A DNA stretch of 26,576 bases, taken from assembly GCA_046153015.1 (NCBI GenBank), contig JBJXGF010000269.1:1-26576 (forward strand). Direction: 5' to 3'. This document shows positions 1-8,611 of the stretch, one piece after another. The position numbers and the translations under genes are program-made. The notes beneath the pieces are model-generated. The model made no database searches. It saw nothing but the letters and a program-made list of their open reading frames with translations, and was not told the DNA's origin. Each line of letters starts with the position of its first letter. Position 1 is the first letter of the stretch. Source of the stretch: JBJXGF01 sp046153015. Lineage in GTDB: Bacteria; Actinomycetota; Acidimicrobiia; Acidimicrobiales; CAIXPF01.

Positions 1-115
1 CGGCCACAACGAGCGAGGCGCCGTCGAGCGCGAGCAGCCAACCGTCGGACGCGCCGGTGAGCCCAATCGCTGCGTCGAGGATCGTGCGCAGCAGCGGGCG
101 CTGCCCTGCGGTCAT
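1..115 (-). CDS. GAF-domain protein, N-terminal fragment (cut by window edge)
   Basis: Only the first 38 codons are in the window. ATG lies at 115-113 and the frame stays open to the edge. The peptide begins MTAGQRPLLRTILDAAIGL and continues TGASDGWLLALDG. This looks like the first helix and strand of a GAF sensor domain, where 'LL.tIldaA..ltgA..g.l.l.d' is typical. A TAGGCT box ending 9 nt before the ATG fits a promoter for a nearly leaderless transcript. The rest of the protein, and therefore its output domain, is outside the window. The family call rests on a short stretch and is tentative. Confidence 0.5.
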   Translation of the reverse strand, partial: MTAGQRPLLRTILDAAIGLTGASDGWLLALDGASLVVA

Positions 116-173
116 GGGGACCCGAGCCTAGCGGCGAGCCCGCCCCGCCCGCCGTGCGCCGCCCGGGCCGCGC

Positions 174-3100
174 TCAGGCGCCGGCCGATCCGAGCTCGGC
201 CCGCACCCGGGCCATCGCCGCGGCGAGGTCGGCCACCCGGCGCTCGACGGGGCCTGCGGGCCGGCAGAACACGAACGTGACGCCGCTGACCGCCTGGCCG
301 GTGGCCGCTTCGAGGGCCACCGCGTACGCCGCGCCCTGCAGCTCGTAGGCCGCGACCTTCGCTTCGAGCTCGGCCGGGCCCGACACGGCGTCGGTCTTGT
401 AGTCGATCACCTCCAGGCCCTGCGGCGTGTCGACCAGGAGATCGACGTAGCCCTCGACCACGCTCCCGGCCACCGGCGCGGCCACGTAGACCTCCTTGTG
501 GTGCACACGCCCGGCGGCGGCGCGCACCGCGGGAGCGGCCAGCGCCGAGCGCACCATCGCCGCCACGACCGCCTCCTGGCCGGCGACCGCCTCCAGCGCG
601 CAGCAGCGGCGCACGTGGGCCTCGAGCGCCGAGGGGTCGGCCAGGTCGATCGCCTGGAGCACGGCGTGCACCGCCCGCCCGATCGCCGCGCCCGATCGCC
701 CCCGCCGGCGGGCCGGGCGCAGGGCTGAGCGTTCGGCCGAGTCGTCTTCCTCCGCCGCGTCCGCCGCTGCGTCAACCTCGATGGCGGCGCCGGCCTGGCG
801 GGCGATCGCCGTGGCCGAGCGGACCGCGGGCGCGGACCGCGCACCGAGCAGGACGCTGCGCTCGGCGGACCAGGCCGCCCGCTCGGCCCACACCCGCGCC
901 GGCTCGGGCGCCGGCGGTCCGACGGGGGGCGCGGCGGCGCCGAGCGGCTCAGCGGCGGAATCCGGGGCCGGCGCCGGCCGCCACGATCCGCGGTCGGCCT
1001 CGAAGCGCCGCCACACCCGCCCGGCGTAGGTGCGCTCGCCCCGCCCGGAGACCTGGTGGTGGCAGGCGACGACCAAGTGATCCCGAGCGCGGGTGACGGC
1101 CACGTAGAGGAGCCGGAGCTTCTCGTGCTCGTCCATCTCCAGCTCCAGATCGGCCCGCGGCTCGTGGTTGGCGGTGGCCAGCTCGGCGCGCAGCTTGACC
1201 TCGGGCGGGCCCGACTCGGGCCACAACACGCTCACGCCGCGGCGGCCGCTGCCGGGCTGGGTGGTCATGCCCGAAAGGACCACGATCGGGAACTCGAGGC
1301 CCTTCGCGCCGTGCACGGTGAGCACCTGCGCGGCGTCGTCGTCGCGCTCGGGCAGCAGGGGCTCGTGGACCCGGGCGCTGTCGGCGCCCTGCAGGGCGGC
1401 CCAGTCGACGAAGCCGCGCAGCCCGCCGCCGCCGGCCGCCTCGAAGGCCAGCGCCTGGTCGTGGAGGAAGCGCAGGCGCCGCCAGACCTCCGCCGGGCGG
1501 CGCTCGCCGAAGCCGAGCAGGAACGCCCGCCGTTCCCGCAGCACCCGCTCGACCAGGACGGATGGGCTGAGCCACCACCGCTCGCGCCACAGGCTGTGCA
1601 GGTGCGCCAGCGCCAGCCCAACCGGCTGATCGGCGGCGAGCCCGGCCGGCGGCGCCACGCGGAGGTCCCACTGCCCGCCTGCTTGGCGGAACGCGTGCAG
1701 ATCGACGTCGGAGCAGGCGTACAGCGGTGAGCGCAGCGCGGCCACGAGGCTCAGCTCGTCGGTCGGGTCGTCGACGGCGCGCAGCACCGCCAGCAGGTCC
1801 CGGACCTCTTGGGTGTCGTACACGAGCGTGCCCGCCGCCAGCCGGTACGGCAGGTCCTGGCCATCGAGGGCCCGGCGCAGGTACGGCAGCGACGTGCGGG
1901 TGGGCACGAGCACGGCCACGTCGCGCGGTGCGGCGGGGCGCCACCGCCCCGCCGCGTGGTCGAACACCGGCCACGCCTCGGGCCGGCGACGGATGTCGGC
2001 CAACACGGCGGCCACGCTCGCCGCCTCGGCCTCGCGCAGCTCCCCGGCCTTGACCTTCGGGTCGGGGTGGGGGCCGCCGAGCAGCACCGGCCGGTGGTCG
2101 CCGGTGGGGCTGGGTGACCGCCAGGCCACAAGGGGCTCGTACGCGGGCTGGAGGCCGGGCCGCTCCTGCGCCATCTCCTCGGAGAACAGGGCGTTCACCC
2201 AGTCGAGGATCGGCCCGACGGTGCGGAAGTTGGTGGTGAGCTGCGCCCGGCTGCCCTGGGCGCCGAAGCGGTCGCGCGCCGCGAGGAACAGCCCGATGTC
2301 GGCCCGACGGAACCGGTAGATCGACTGCTTCGGGTCCCCGACGAAGAACAACCGGCCGGGCGGGATCGCCAGCTCGGACCAGGCGCCGGCCGGCTGGCCC
2401 GGCTCGGCGGCGATGAGCGCGGCGAGCTCGATCTGGAGGGGGTCGGTGTCCTGGAACTCGTCGAGCAGCAGGTGCGTGTACCGGGCGTGGAGCGCGGCCC
2501 GCACGGCCGGGTCGCTGCGCAGCAGGTCGCGGGCGAGGACCAGGAGGTCGTGGAACTCGAGGCCGCCCTCCGCGCGGCGCTGCGCCGCCGCGGTCAGCAC
2601 GTGCTGCGCGATGCGGCCGAGGAGGCGGCGCAGCACGTCGTCGGCCGCCGCGGCCAACACGCCGGTGCGGGCCTCGTTCACGTCCTCGACGTGGGCCTTG
2701 GCCGCCTTGACGTTGCCCCAATTGGCGGCGAGGCCGCCCTGCCCGGGCCGCCACGGGCCGACCGCGCTGAGCGCCCTGAGCTTGCGGTCGGGGTCGGCGA
2801 GGCCGGCGACGGGGGTCAGCTCCGGCAGGAGCTGGGTGACGAGGCGGGTGCAGAACAGATCGGCCGGGTCGGCGCACTGGCCGGGCAGCAACGCCAAGGC
2901 GGCCACCGCCGAGTCGAACGGCGCGAAGCACACCGGTTCGAGCGGGCGGTTGGCCTCCCGGGCGAGCGGGCCGAGCCGGTCCCAGTTCTGCGTGAGCTCG
3001 ACGGCGACGTCTTTCAGCGTGGCGTGGCCCTGGTACGCGGGTTCGAGGGCCACGCCGACCAGCCGGGCCCGGCCGAGGAGCTCGGCGTTGTCCGGGTCGT

Positions 3101-3602
3101 CGTACAGCTCGTCGACGAAGCGGCGCCAGCGGGCTTCGTGGGCCAGCTGCGACGCCACCTCGTCGAGCACGTGCACCCGCGGCGGCAGGCCGGCGGCCAG
3201 CGCGAACTCGCCGAGCAGCCGGTTGGCGAAGCCGTGGAGGGTGGTGATGGCGGCGAGGTCGGCGTCGGCGACGGCTTGGACGCAGAGGGCCCGTTCGGTT
3301 TCGCTGGCGGCATCGGCGGCCTGGCGCTCGAAGCGGACGCGCACCCGCCCGGCCAGCTCCGCCGCCGCGGCTTCGGTGAAGGTGATGGCGGCCACGTTGG
3401 CCAGGCGGACTCCCTCGCGCAGCACGAGGTTGGCGATGCGCTCGACGAGCTGGGTGGTCTTGCCGGCGCCGGCGCCGGCTTCGACGAAGAGCGTGCGACC
3501 GAGCCCCTCGGAGCTGACCAGCCGGCGGGCGGCCTCGTCCCCGGAGACGGCCTCCTCACCGGCCATGGCGGGGGCGGCGACGACGGCGGGCGGCGGGGTC
3601 AT
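174..3602 (-). CDS. addA: UvrD/AddA-like ATP-dependent helicase-nuclease subunit
   Basis: The product is 1142 aa and has the layout of the AddA/RecB class: an SF1A helicase followed by a C-terminal PD-(D/E)XK nuclease. Visible helicase motifs are Walker A GAGAGKTT (about 43-50), motif Ia ITFTEAAAAELAGR (73-86), motif II DEFQDTD (381-387), motif III GDPKQSIYRFRRAD (422-435), TNFR (457-460), motif V TVHGAKGLE (762-770) and motif VI LLYVAVTRARDH (831-842). The nuclease has GYVD (D about 1054) and IDYKTD (about 1066-1071). Such enzymes resect double-strand breaks for RecA loading and degrade linear DNA. The ATG start overlaps the stop of the upstream nuclease gene as ATGA, so the two are probably translationally coupled and form a heterodimer. 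The frame is open further upstream, but that stretch lies inside the neighbour gene and is a shadow. AdnAB is the alternative actinobacterial naming, but in AdnAB both subunits carry helicase domains, unlike here. Confidence 0.9.
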   Translation of the reverse strand: MTPPPAVVAAPAMAGEEAVSGDEAARRLVSSEGLGRTLFVEAGAGAGKTTQLVERIANLVLREGVRLANVAAITFTEAAAAELAGRVRVRFERQAADAASETERALCVQAVADADLAAITTLHGFANRLLGEFALAAGLPPRVHVLDEVASQLAHEARWRRFVDELYDDPDNAELLGRARLVGVALEPAYQGHATLKDVAVELTQNWDRLGPLAREANRPLEPVCFAPFDSAVAALALLPGQCADPADLFCTRLVTQLLPELTPVAGLADPDRKLRALSAVGPWRPGQGGLAANWGNVKAAKAHVEDVNEARTGVLAAAADDVLRRLLGRIAQHVLTAAAQRRAEGGLEFHDLLVLARDLLRSDPAVRAALHARYTHLLLDEFQDTDPLQIELAALIAAEPGQPAGAWSELAIPPGRLFFVGDPKQSIYRFRRADIGLFLAARDRFGAQGSRAQLTTNFRTVGPILDWVNALFSEEMAQERPGLQPAYEPLVAWRSPSPTGDHRPVLLGGPHPDPKVKAGELREAEAASVAAVLADIRRRPEAWPVFDHAAGRWRPAAPRDVAVLVPTRTSLPYLRRALDGQDLPYRLAAGTLVYDTQEVRDLLAVLRAVDDPTDELSLVAALRSPLYACSDVDLHAFRQAGGQWDLRVAPPAGLAADQPVGLALAHLHSLWRERWWLSPSVLVERVLRERRAFLLGFGERRPAEVWRRLRFLHDQALAFEAAGGGGLRGFVDWAALQGADSARVHEPLLPERDDDAAQVLTVHGAKGLEFPIVVLSGMTTQPGSGRRGVSVLWPESGPPEVKLRAELATANHEPRADLELEMDEHEKLRLLYVAVTRARDHLVVACHHQVSGRGERTYAGRVWRRFEADRGSWRPAPAPDSAAEPLGAAAPPVGPPAPEPARVWAERAAWSAERSVLLGARSAPAVRSATAIARQAGAAIEVDAAADAAEEDDSAERSALRPARRRGRSGAAIGRAVHAVLQAIDLADPSALEAHVRRCCALEAVAGQEAVVAAMVRSALAAPAVRAAAGRVHHKEVYVAAPVAGSVVEGYVDLLVDTPQGLEVIDYKTDAVSGPAELEAKVAAYELQGAAYAVALEAATGQAVSGVTFVFCRPAGPVERRVADLAAAMARVRAELGSAGA

Positions 3603-6600
3603 GCGGTGCTCCAGTCGAGCCCGGCGCGCACCGACCGCTCCGGCGCGTGAGCCTTGGCCGCGGCCTGCTCGCCCCGTTCCCGCCCGCACACCGGGTCGAA
3701 CTCGCAGTACGTGCAGTTGTCGTGCGTGCCCCGATACGTGTTCCACTCCCCCGGTTCCGCCGGGAACACGCCGCGCTCGATCCCCTCGGCCACCGCGGCG
3801 ACCACCTCGAGGAACCGGTCGGCTCGTTCCGGCGTCCATGCGTAGCCGTGCCGGGCGAAGGCCGCCGCCGGGTCGACCATCCAGTAATGGGCCTCCACGG
3901 CGGCCCCGCCCAGCTGGTCGGCGGCGGCGTAGGCGTAGAGGCCGAGCTGGAGGGTCTGGCCGGCGCGGACCGGGTCTCCCTCGTCGAGGCGTTCGTAGGC
4001 CTTGCCCTTGCCGGTCTTGTAGTCGGACACGAGGAGCCGGCCGTCGTCGCTGCGGTCCACCCGATCGGCCCGGCCCCGAAAGGCCAGCCGGCGGCCCCCG
4101 ACCTCGAGCGTGACCGGCGCTTCGCCGCCCAGCCCGAAGGGGAGCTCCACCCGCACCGGCCGGGAGCGGGTGGCGGCGCGGTGCGCGTCGTCGGCGGCGA
4201 GGAACTCCTCCAGCAGGGCGTGGAGATCGGCGCGGGTGAGCCGCCAGTGCACGGCCCGGCCGGTGCGGCCTCGGGCCTCGTAGTCGGCGAACACCTCGTC
4301 GGCCAGCTCCGCCACCCGGCGGCGCGCCTCCGGGGGCCATGGCTCGCCCGGCGGGGGCGGCGCGGGGAGCGCCTCCGCGAAGAACCGTTCGAGCACGAGG
4401 TGCAGCGCAGCGCCGCGGTCGAGCGGCGCGAGGTCGACCACCTCCTCGGGGTTGTCCCGCTCGGCGAGGCCGAGCACGTAGGCGAGGAAGTAGCGGTACC
4501 CGCAGCGGGCCCAGGTCTCGAGCTGGGTGGCCGACAGCAGCCGGCCGGCCAGCGGCGCCGGGGGGCGGCCGGTGAGGTTGCCGTCCCATTCCGTGAGCTG
4601 CGCCGAGCTCCGGGCGGCGAGGGCGGCGAGCCCCCGGCCGGCCAGCGGGGCGAGCGGATGCTCGGCCGGGCGGCCCCCGGCGGCGGCCCACTCCGCCAGG
4701 CAGGCGAGGTCGCGCTCCTCGATGGTGGCGTGCACCGCGGCGCCGACCAGCCCGGCGGTGAAGGACGCCACGTGCTCCACGCCCGGCGCGTCGAGCTCGG
4801 CCAGCTCGGTGGCGGGCACGACCCGGCCGGCGAGCGCGCCGGCCGTGTCGAGCAGCCAGCGGGAGGCGAGCAGGGAGCGGCTGCCGCGCAGATCACCCCG
4901 CGGCGCGCTCAGCACGCGCCGACCGGGCGGCGCGGCGGCGAGGGCACCGAGGAACCAGCGGTGCTGCTCGTGGAGCCGCTCGGCCCGCAGCGCCAGCTCG
5001 CCGCCGGCGAGGCGACGGACGGCGTCGGCCAGCACGGCGTCGTCCCGGCGCGGCGCCGGCGCCTGGCCCTCGGTGCAGCCGAGCACGAACACCGCGTCGA
5101 GATCGTGGCCGGGGGCCGAGGACAGCGGGCCGTAGACCACGCCATGGCCGAAGCGGCCGACGCGCCCGCCCGTGCCGTCGAGCTCGGCGGTGAGCGCCCG
5201 GACGAACACCTCGTGGCTCGGGTCGGCCTCGAGCTCGCCCAGCGCGGCCAGGCGGGCCAACGCCTCTTCCACCTGGTCGAACGCCTGCTGCTCGGCGTCG
5301 GGCCAGGCGGCGTGCGAACCGCTCGGCCCGAGCAGCTCGACCAGCAGCGCGGAAGCCGCCGCGGCCTTGGCCGGCCAGCCCGCCGCCGCTTCGACCTCCT
5401 GCACCAGGCGGGCGAGGCGCTCCACGAAGCCGCCCAGCGCGCGCAGCTCGTCGAGCTCGCGGCCGGCGGCGGCGCGTTCGGCGCGCCGCGCGGCGAGCCG
5501 GCCCAGCTTGGCCGCCCAGTCGGTGAGGTCCTGCACCACCCCGGCCTCTCGCGAGAGCCGTTCCCACGCCCCGGCCCTCACCGGCGCCCCGTTGCTGCGC
5601 AGCGGGCCGCCGCTGGCGAGCGCCAGCACCCGGTCGCGCCGCCAACGCTGCCCGGGAAGGGCCAGCGCGGCGAGCAGGGCGCGGCCCGCCGCCCGGTCGC
5701 GCAGCGGCCGCCGGGCCGGCCCGTTGGCCGGGATGCCGGCCGCCGCGAGCTGCTGCTCGAGCAGCCCGACGTAGGGGTCGGCCACCGGGTGGAACACGCC
5801 GATGCGCTCGAAGGGGACCCCGTCGGCGGCGAGGGCCAGCACCCGCCGCACCACGGCGCGCACCTCCTCGTCGGCGTCGGTGGCGGTGAGGATGGCGTCG
5901 CCGAGAGGGGCCCCGGTGAGCGGGCCCGCGCCGGGCGGCTCGACGCCGACCCGCCGGCAGGCGGCGAAGACCGCCGAATCGGCCTCCTCGTGGCCGGCCA
6001 CTCCCAGGATGACCGTGGTGGGCGCCACGGCGAACACCGCCCGCAGCAGCGCGGCGAGGGGCGCGGAGAGCGGCGCCGGCAGGTGCCACACGAGCGGCCC
6101 GAGCTCGGCGGCGCGCGCCGCGAGGTCCACCCGGGCGGCGGCGGCCGCCGACAGGGCCGCTTCGTCGTGGAAGGCGCCCAGGTGCGCGGCGATCCGCCGA
6201 TGCAGCGCAACCGCGGCCGCGCCCGGCGGCCCCGACCGGGCGATGGCTTCGAGCGAGGCCTCGCTCGCCCCGCTGAGCTCGCCATAGAGCTCGGCGAGCG
6301 CCGCTTCGGTGGCGTGGTGGCCGGCGACGGCGGCGTAGGGGTGGCCGCCCTCGGCCAACGCCAGGCGCACCGCGGCGCCGAGCACGGGGGCCGTGAGCGG
6401 ACGCCGTTCGAGCAGCTGATCGGCCCCGAGCAGCTCGGCGAGGCGGAACGGCGTGACGAAGCTCACGTTGGCTATGCCCATTCCACCCCCGCCGACCCCG
6501 CCCAGCCGGCCGGCGCCGAGCAGGCGGCGGGCGGTGAGCGCGGCGAAGTTGGTGGGGGCCACCACCGTGACCGGCGCCAGCGGCCGGCCCGCCTTGGCGC

Positions 6601-6670
6601 GACGCAGCGCGGCGGCGAGCGCCTCGCTCGCCGGGCGCCCATAGCCCACCGCCTCCACCCGTTCGATCAC
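3599..6670 (-). CDS. addB: AddB-like PD-(D/E)XK nuclease subunit with probable Fe-S cluster
   Basis: The product is 1023 aa. The C-terminal half holds a RecB/AddB nuclease: GRADRVD (Asp about 869) and SDYKTGKGK (Asp about 883, Lys about 885). It also has the cysteine pattern of AddB-type iron-sulfur nucleases, one Cys at about 723 (WARCGYRYF) and a CxxCx5C cluster at about 986, 989 and 995. The N-terminal half is helicase-like but diverged, and I see no Walker A GxxGxGKT in it; the corresponding stretch reads VGYGRPASEAL. ATP-driven unwinding is therefore probably supplied only by the downstream AddA-like partner. It starts with GTG. A TAGCCT box ends 7 nt upstream, which fits leaderless transcription. 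Its stop overlaps the addA start (ATGA). Family assignment is strong; the exact subunit name is inference from the pairing. Confidence 0.85.
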   Translation of the reverse strand: MIERVEAVGYGRPASEALAAALRRAKAGRPLAPVTVVAPTNFAALTARRLLGAGRLGGVGGGGMGIANVSFVTPFRLAELLGADQLLERRPLTAPVLGAAVRLALAEGGHPYAAVAGHHATEAALAELYGELSGASEASLEAIARSGPPGAAAVALHRRIAAHLGAFHDEAALSAAAAARVDLAARAAELGPLVWHLPAPLSAPLAALLRAVFAVAPTTVILGVAGHEEADSAVFAACRRVGVEPPGAGPLTGAPLGDAILTATDADEEVRAVVRRVLALAADGVPFERIGVFHPVADPYVGLLEQQLAAAGIPANGPARRPLRDRAAGRALLAALALPGQRWRRDRVLALASGGPLRSNGAPVRAGAWERLSREAGVVQDLTDWAAKLGRLAARRAERAAAGRELDELRALGGFVERLARLVQEVEAAAGWPAKAAAASALLVELLGPSGSHAAWPDAEQQAFDQVEEALARLAALGELEADPSHEVFVRALTAELDGTGGRVGRFGHGVVYGPLSSAPGHDLDAVFVLGCTEGQAPAPRRDDAVLADAVRRLAGGELALRAERLHEQHRWFLGALAAAPPGRRVLSAPRGDLRGSRSLLASRWLLDTAGALAGRVVPATELAELDAPGVEHVASFTAGLVGAAVHATIEERDLACLAEWAAAGGRPAEHPLAPLAGRGLAALAARSSAQLTEWDGNLTGRPPAPLAGRLLSATQLETWARCGYRYFLAYVLGLAERDNPEEVVDLAPLDRGAALHLVLERFFAEALPAPPPPGEPWPPEARRRVAELADEVFADYEARGRTGRAVHWRLTRADLHALLEEFLAADDAHRAATRSRPVRVELPFGLGGEAPVTLEVGGRRLAFRGRADRVDRSDDGRLLVSDYKTGKGKAYERLDEGDPVRAGQTLQLGLYAYAAADQLGGAAVEAHYWMVDPAAAFARHGYAWTPERADRFLEVVAAVAEGIERGVFPAEPGEWNTYRGTHDNCTYCEFDPVCGRERGEQAAAKAHAPERSVRAGLDWSTA

Positions 6671-6677
6671 GGGGCCA

Positions 6678-6683
6678 AGGCTA
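6678..6683 (-). promoter_or_regulatory. Putative -10 box (TAGCCT) for leaderless addBA transcript
   Basis: On the minus strand TAGCCT is followed by seven bases and then the GTG start of the addB-like gene. There is no Shine-Dalgarno sequence in the short gap. A TANNNT box at this distance is the usual sign of leaderless transcripts in Actinobacteria. Confidence 0.5.
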
Positions 6684-6719
6684 AAGCGGGGGTGTGACAG
6701 CGTGGCGGAGGGGGACCGC

Positions 6720-7868
6720 TCAGCGCTGGCCGAGCAGGAACTGTGCGTTGGCGCCCCAGAACCCGTCGGCGTGCTCGGCCGGGATGGCGCCGGCCTTCGC
6801 CCGGTACGCGGCCAGGCTCGGCTCGCCTTCGGAGTGGGGGAAGTCGCCGCTGAACATCAGGATCGGGCCGATCTCGGCGATCCGGTCGGCCGGCTTCTCC
6901 GCGGCGAAGGCCCCCACCCGCACCTGGCGGCGGACGTAGTCGCTCGGCCGTTCGGCGAGCTGGTAGAGGCCCCGGCCGGTGAAGCTCTCGTGAGCGCGCG
7001 GCGCCGTGTCGAGCCGGGCGAGGAACATGGCGAGCCAGTCGACCATCAGCTCCATCACGCCGATCCGCAGCCGGGGGTGGCGCTCGAGCACGCCGTGGAG
7101 CACGAGGTCGGCCAGCACCAGCTGCACGTCGGAGGCCATGATGGCGAAGCCGAGCAGCGGCGCCCGGTCGGCGGCGTGGTCGTCCTCGGTCCAGGCGTCC
7201 TCCAGCGGGCGGTTGTACGACGCGCCCACGTGGAACACCAGCGCCAGGTCGAGCTCCTCGAACAGCGACCACACGCGGTCGAGGTCCGGATGCGAGAGGC
7301 GCTTGCCGGCGGCGAGGCCGAGCGGCGCCTTGACCGCCCGCACCCCGCCGGCGGCGAGCGCCCGTAGCTGCGCCTCGACCCACGCGAGGTCCTCGAGGAC
7401 GACCATGCCCACCGGGTGCAGCTTGCCGGCGCCCTCCTGCTGGACGGTGACCGCCCAGCGGTTCCAGGCGGCCATGTTCACCTGCAGCGCCTCGAGCTCG
7501 CCGCGCAGCGCCCGTTCCCAGATCAACGCGCTGTTGGGGAACAGGATGGCCTGGTCCGCGCCCCACTCGGCGAGGAAGTCGCGCCGAGCGCTGGGCAGGT
7601 AGTAGTGCTCGGGCATCTCCTCGAAGATCGAGTGGTCGGCCGGGAGGCCGAGCCGGCGGCGCTCGGTCCACCCGCCCTGGGTCGAGCGGTCGCCCGGGAT
7701 CGTGAGATGGCACTCCATGATCGGCTTGCCCTTGAAGAACAGGCAGTCGTAGCCGAGCTCGTCGCCGCTGAAGCGCAGCGCCAGCCAACGATCGGCCGGG
7801 TCGGCGTTGTCCCGATACAGCTCGGGCATCTCGATGAGATGCGAGTCGGCGTCGACGATCTGAGCCAT
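6720..7868 (-). CDS. Amidohydrolase family 2 (metal-dependent TIM-barrel) protein
   Basis: The product is 382 aa. It starts MAQIVDADSHLIEMPEL, the D-x-D-x-H-x-x-E form of the metal-binding motif after strand 1 in the amidohydrolase-2 group (ACMSD/LigW-like hydrolases and decarboxylases). Later elements are VFHVGASYN (metal-ligand type His) and FSGDFPHSEG with Asp about 342 and His about 345, the usual C-terminal catalytic Asp region. The substrate cannot be read from the sequence; relatives act on ring-cleavage products, hydroxybenzoates and similar carbonyl compounds. The ATG start is backed by a GGGGGGAG ribosome binding site, and a TAGCCT box lies about 35 nt upstream. It sits downstream of hsp20 and the monooxygenase but has its own leader, so it may be a separate unit. 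Confidence 0.85.
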   Translation of the reverse strand: MAQIVDADSHLIEMPELYRDNADPADRWLALRFSGDELGYDCLFFKGKPIMECHLTIPGDRSTQGGWTERRRLGLPADHSIFEEMPEHYYLPSARRDFLAEWGADQAILFPNSALIWERALRGELEALQVNMAAWNRWAVTVQQEGAGKLHPVGMVVLEDLAWVEAQLRALAAGGVRAVKAPLGLAAGKRLSHPDLDRVWSLFEELDLALVFHVGASYNRPLEDAWTEDDHAADRAPLLGFAIMASDVQLVLADLVLHGVLERHPRLRIGVMELMVDWLAMFLARLDTAPRAHESFTGRGLYQLAERPSDYVRRQVRVGAFAAEKPADRIAEIGPILMFSGDFPHSEGEPSLAAYRAKAGAIPAEHADGFWGANAQFLLGQR

Positions 7869-7939
7869 GCGCGAGCTCCCCCCGGGTGCGGTCTGCGGCC
7901 CGAGGCTACCGACCCGACCCGGCGCCGACCCAGCCGGCT

Positions 7940-8428
7940 CTACGCGCGGGTGACCGGCACCTTGGCGCCCGAGGCCTTCTCGCTGTCGACCTTCACCCGC
8001 ACCTCGAGCACCCCGTCGCCGTAGGTGGCCTTGATCTGGTCGGCTTCGACCCCGGCCGGCAGCGCGATCGAGCGGCTGAGGCTGCCGTACCGGAACTCGG
8101 ACCGGTACCGGCCCTTCTCCTCGGTCTTCTCCTCCTGGCGGCGCTCGGCCCGGATGGTCAGCACGCCGCCGGCGACGGTGATGTCGACGTCCTTGTCGGG
8201 GTCGACCCCCGGCAGCTCGCAGCGCACGACCACCTCGTCGCCCTCGGTGAACTCCTCGATCCGCATGGTGGACTCGTCGTCGAAGACCCGCTTCATGAGG
8301 TCGCCGCCGCGGAACCAGCCCGGCCAGTCCATGAGCCGCCCGAAGGGCTCCCACCGATCGACCGCCTGGCGTTCCTGCTTCGCCATCGCTGCGCTCTCCT
8401 TCGCCATCCCTGCGCTCTCCTTCGCCAT
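7940..8428 (-). CDS. Hsp20/alpha-crystallin family small heat-shock protein
   Basis: The product is about 162 aa from the first ATG of a run. The core is a typical alpha-crystallin domain: MRIEEFTEGDEVVVRCELPG opens it, VDITVAGGVLTIRAERRQEE is the central strand pair, and FRYGSLSRSIALPAGV leads to a GDGVLEVRV strand near the C-terminus. Such proteins form oligomers that hold unfolding proteins for refolding. The N-terminus carries the repeat MAKESAG-MAKESAA-MAKQE, so three in-frame ATGs (8428, 8407, 8386) are possible starts. The second and third have GGAG nine bases upstream, inside the preceding repeat, so shorter forms of 155 or 148 aa may be made. A stable GC hairpin lies upstream at 8473-8491. 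No HspR-type HAIR site was found. Confidence 0.88.
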   Translation of the reverse strand: MAKESAGMAKESAAMAKQERQAVDRWEPFGRLMDWPGWFRGGDLMKRVFDDESTMRIEEFTEGDEVVVRCELPGVDPDKDVDITVAGGVLTIRAERRQEEKTEEKGRYRSEFRYGSLSRSIALPAGVEADQIKATYGDGVLEVRVKVDSEKASGAKVPVTRA

Positions 8429-8440
8429 CGCTTCGCTCTG
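8384..8440 (-). repeat. 21-bp tandem repeat encoding MAKESA units at the Hsp20 N-terminus
   Basis: Two near-identical 21-bp units (8384-8404 and 8405-8425) and a third partial unit (8426-8440) encode the 7-residue pattern MAKESAG/MAKESAA/MAKxE. Each unit contains a GGAG and an ATG, so it duplicates a ribosome binding site plus start codon. Confidence 0.7.
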
Positions 8441-8472
8441 CGGCTGCACCTCGTTGTGCTGCTCCCGGTTTA

Positions 8473-8491
8473 CGCCCGGCTCGGCCGGGCG
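8473..8491 (-). terminator. GC-rich 8-bp hairpin between the monooxygenase and hsp20
   Basis: Arms CGCCCGGC and GCCGGGCG pair perfectly around a TCG loop. It lies downstream of the monooxygenase stop and about 45 nt before the first hsp20 start. It may end monooxygenase transcription or be a structured 5' leader of hsp20. There is no U-tract, so the role is uncertain. Confidence 0.35.
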
Positions 8492-8611
8492 CGACAGGGC
8501 CGCTGTGCGCCGCGCTGCCGGGCCGGAGGGCTCGCCGACGAGCGACCTCCGACCCACCACGGCAAAGCGTCGTTCGCGACGCGCCCCCGGCGGAGCGGTC
8601 GACGGGATCGG

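Noticed and set aside
174..4691. A 1505-codon open frame as one giant helicase protein
   Set aside because: The part upstream of 3602 lies inside the addB-like gene, has an Arg/Pro/Gly-rich shadow composition and no motifs. The helicase starts at the ATG overlapping the addB stop.
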